From: Leptospira stimsonii
GTDB lineage: Bacteria; Spirochaetota; Leptospiria; Leptospirales; Leptospiraceae
NCBI RefSeq assembly: GCF_003545885.1
Contig: NZ_QHCT01000007.1
Location: 62,001 to 126,000 of the forward strand
Length of the DNA: 64,000 nucleotides
Reading direction: 5' to 3'
Shown here: piece after piece, positions 63,226 to 64,000 of the stretch
Layout of the letters: the number at the start of each line of letters is the position of its first letter
Position numbering within the stretch: position 1 is the first letter of the stretch
Notes under the pieces: model-generated
Database searches by the model: none
What the model saw: only the letters and a program-made list of their open reading frames with translations
What the model was told of the DNA's origin: nothing
Program-made: the position numbers and the translations under genes

Positions 63226-64000
63226 ATGAACAAAAAAAGAAAATCGATCTTAGCGGTAATTTTTATAGTTTTGATTTCTCTAAACGTTGGATGTAATTCG
63301 GATAAGAAGGCTGGTTCTCCCCTGAACAGCGTCCTTTCCTTGTTCGGACTTTCTACCGATACCACGGTTTCGGCTAACGTGGTGGCGCCGTATACGGAGA
63401 CCGACACTCCTACCAGTCTTCCCGCAAATTTCGGAGCGGTCGCTCCGGAAGCGACTCTTTATATCGCATCGACTACGGATGTGGATCGTTACAAAAGTAT
63501 CGAAATTCGTTTTTCTCATCCGATGAATAAAACGACAGTACAAGCCGATTTGATCTTATCTCCAAGTGCGGGGATTCTTCCCGGACCGGGAAAGGGCGGT
63601 ACATTCTATTGGGCGTCCAGCTCTCGTTTGATTTTCGATCCGTATCGGGAATTTAAGACGAACGAACAATATACTCTTTCTCTCACCAATAATTCGAAGA
63701 CGATCGACGGACAGGACCTGACCAGTTATTCTCAGAGTTTTACCACCGAACCGGATTATCTGATGACGAGTAAGATTAATACGACAAACACGTTAGGCGG
63801 AACGAACGACATCACGTTCAATAAGGCGACGACTCCGACCTTGACTTTAACTTCTACATTTACGAATCCGCTTACCGGAAGCAATTCGATTCAATCCATC
63901 AAGCTCAAACATATGGGTGATACGAATACGAGCGGAATCGACATCTGCTCCGCGCCTCCTTGTCCAATGAACACCACGTTGACGACGAACCTGACTACGT
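63226..64000 (+). CDS. lipoprotein with Ig-like (Big_5) domain, 3' part outside the window
   Basis: Open from the ATG at 63226 to the window edge (258 codons). The signal is MNKKRKSILAVIFIVLISL followed by NVGC, a clear lipobox. Residues about 65-180 read as a Big_5/SbsA-type Ig domain: IASTTDVDRYKSIEIRFSHP with MNKTTVQADLIL, then EFKTNEQYTLSL and a closing TTEPDY. A second domain starts around residue 195 (ITFNKATTPTLTLTSTF). Total length and the remaining domains cannot be seen. It follows the 1166-residue lipoprotein by 28 bases on the same strand. Confidence 0.82.
   Translation, partial: MNKKRKSILAVIFIVLISLNVGCNSDKKAGSPLNSVLSLFGLSTDTTVSANVVAPYTETDTPTSLPANFGAVAPEATLYIASTTDVDRYKSIEIRFSHPMNKTTVQADLILSPSAGILPGPGKGGTFYWASSSRLIFDPYREFKTNEQYTLSLTNNSKTIDGQDLTSYSQSFTTEPDYLMTSKINTTNTLGGTNDITFNKATTPTLTLTSTFTNPLTGSNSIQSIKLKHMGDTNTSGIDICSAPPCPMNTTLTTNLTT

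Overview
The window reads as a chromosomal segment of a spirochete, most likely a Leptospira of comparatively high G+C. The evidence is the number of lipoproteins with loose spirochetal lipoboxes (at about 7.5, 12.0, 33.6, 36.9, 42.3, 49.0, 59.7 and 63.2 kb), long sparsely coding gaps, families typical of the genus (FIST-cyclase, cNMP-binding patatin, DUF5777, DUF1566, multi-PAS kinases), and short interspersed GAGTTCC repeats. Species cannot be fixed from sequence reading alone.

Layout. 0-9 kb: a truncated PAS protein, a 1.6-kb gene-poor stretch, then a CO2/bicarbonate cluster: periplasmic beta-carbonic anhydrase and SBT-type bicarbonate permease (minus strand), a small winged-helix regulator, and divergent crotonyl-CoA carboxylase/reductase. 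The two outer promoters carry the same spaced dyad. A four-repeat Ig-like lipoprotein and a decayed AraC/SDR gene pair follow. 9-14 kb: alkane hydroxylase, rubredoxin, arsenite methyltransferase, a lipoprotein and an MFS transporter. 14-28 kb: a signalling island with a FIST-sensor adenylate cyclase, two EAL proteins, a cNMP-binding patatin phospholipase, two histidine kinases and stand-alone or fused receivers, ending in a hypothetical gene and a DoxX protein.

28-42 kb: a repeat-rich interval with tRNA-Leu(CAA) followed by two decayed 74-bp copies of its 3' half and a conserved-end/variable-hairpin element (second copy at 37.9 kb). Then come a thioesterase, a Gly/Pro-rich protein, a cytochrome c/YceI/DUF5777 operon, a transglutaminase-like protein, a chemotaxis receptor, a peroxiredoxin behind a PerR-type box, and sufB behind three 34-bp tandem repeats. 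42-52 kb: a DUF1566 lipoprotein, a giant six-PAS kinase with a membrane AraC regulator, a CocE-type hydrolase lipoprotein, and a TPR gene ended early by an amber codon. 52-64 kb: a DUF2079 membrane protein, an acyl-CoA dehydrogenase and 2,4-dienoyl-CoA reductase operon divergent from a TetR regulator with two identical palindromic operators between them, a TMEM43-family protein, and two large lipoproteins, the last cut by the window edge.

Functionally the window combines lipid and alkane catabolism (alkB, rubredoxin, dienoyl-CoA reductase, acyl-CoA dehydrogenase, crotonyl-CoA carboxylase with its bicarbonate supply), cyclic-nucleotide and phosphorelay signalling, oxidative-stress and Fe-S functions, and cell-surface lipoproteins. 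The strongest unexplained signals are the shared dyad of the CO2 cluster, the conserved-end/variable-hairpin element, the tRNA-derived tandem repeats, and the sufB leader repeats.
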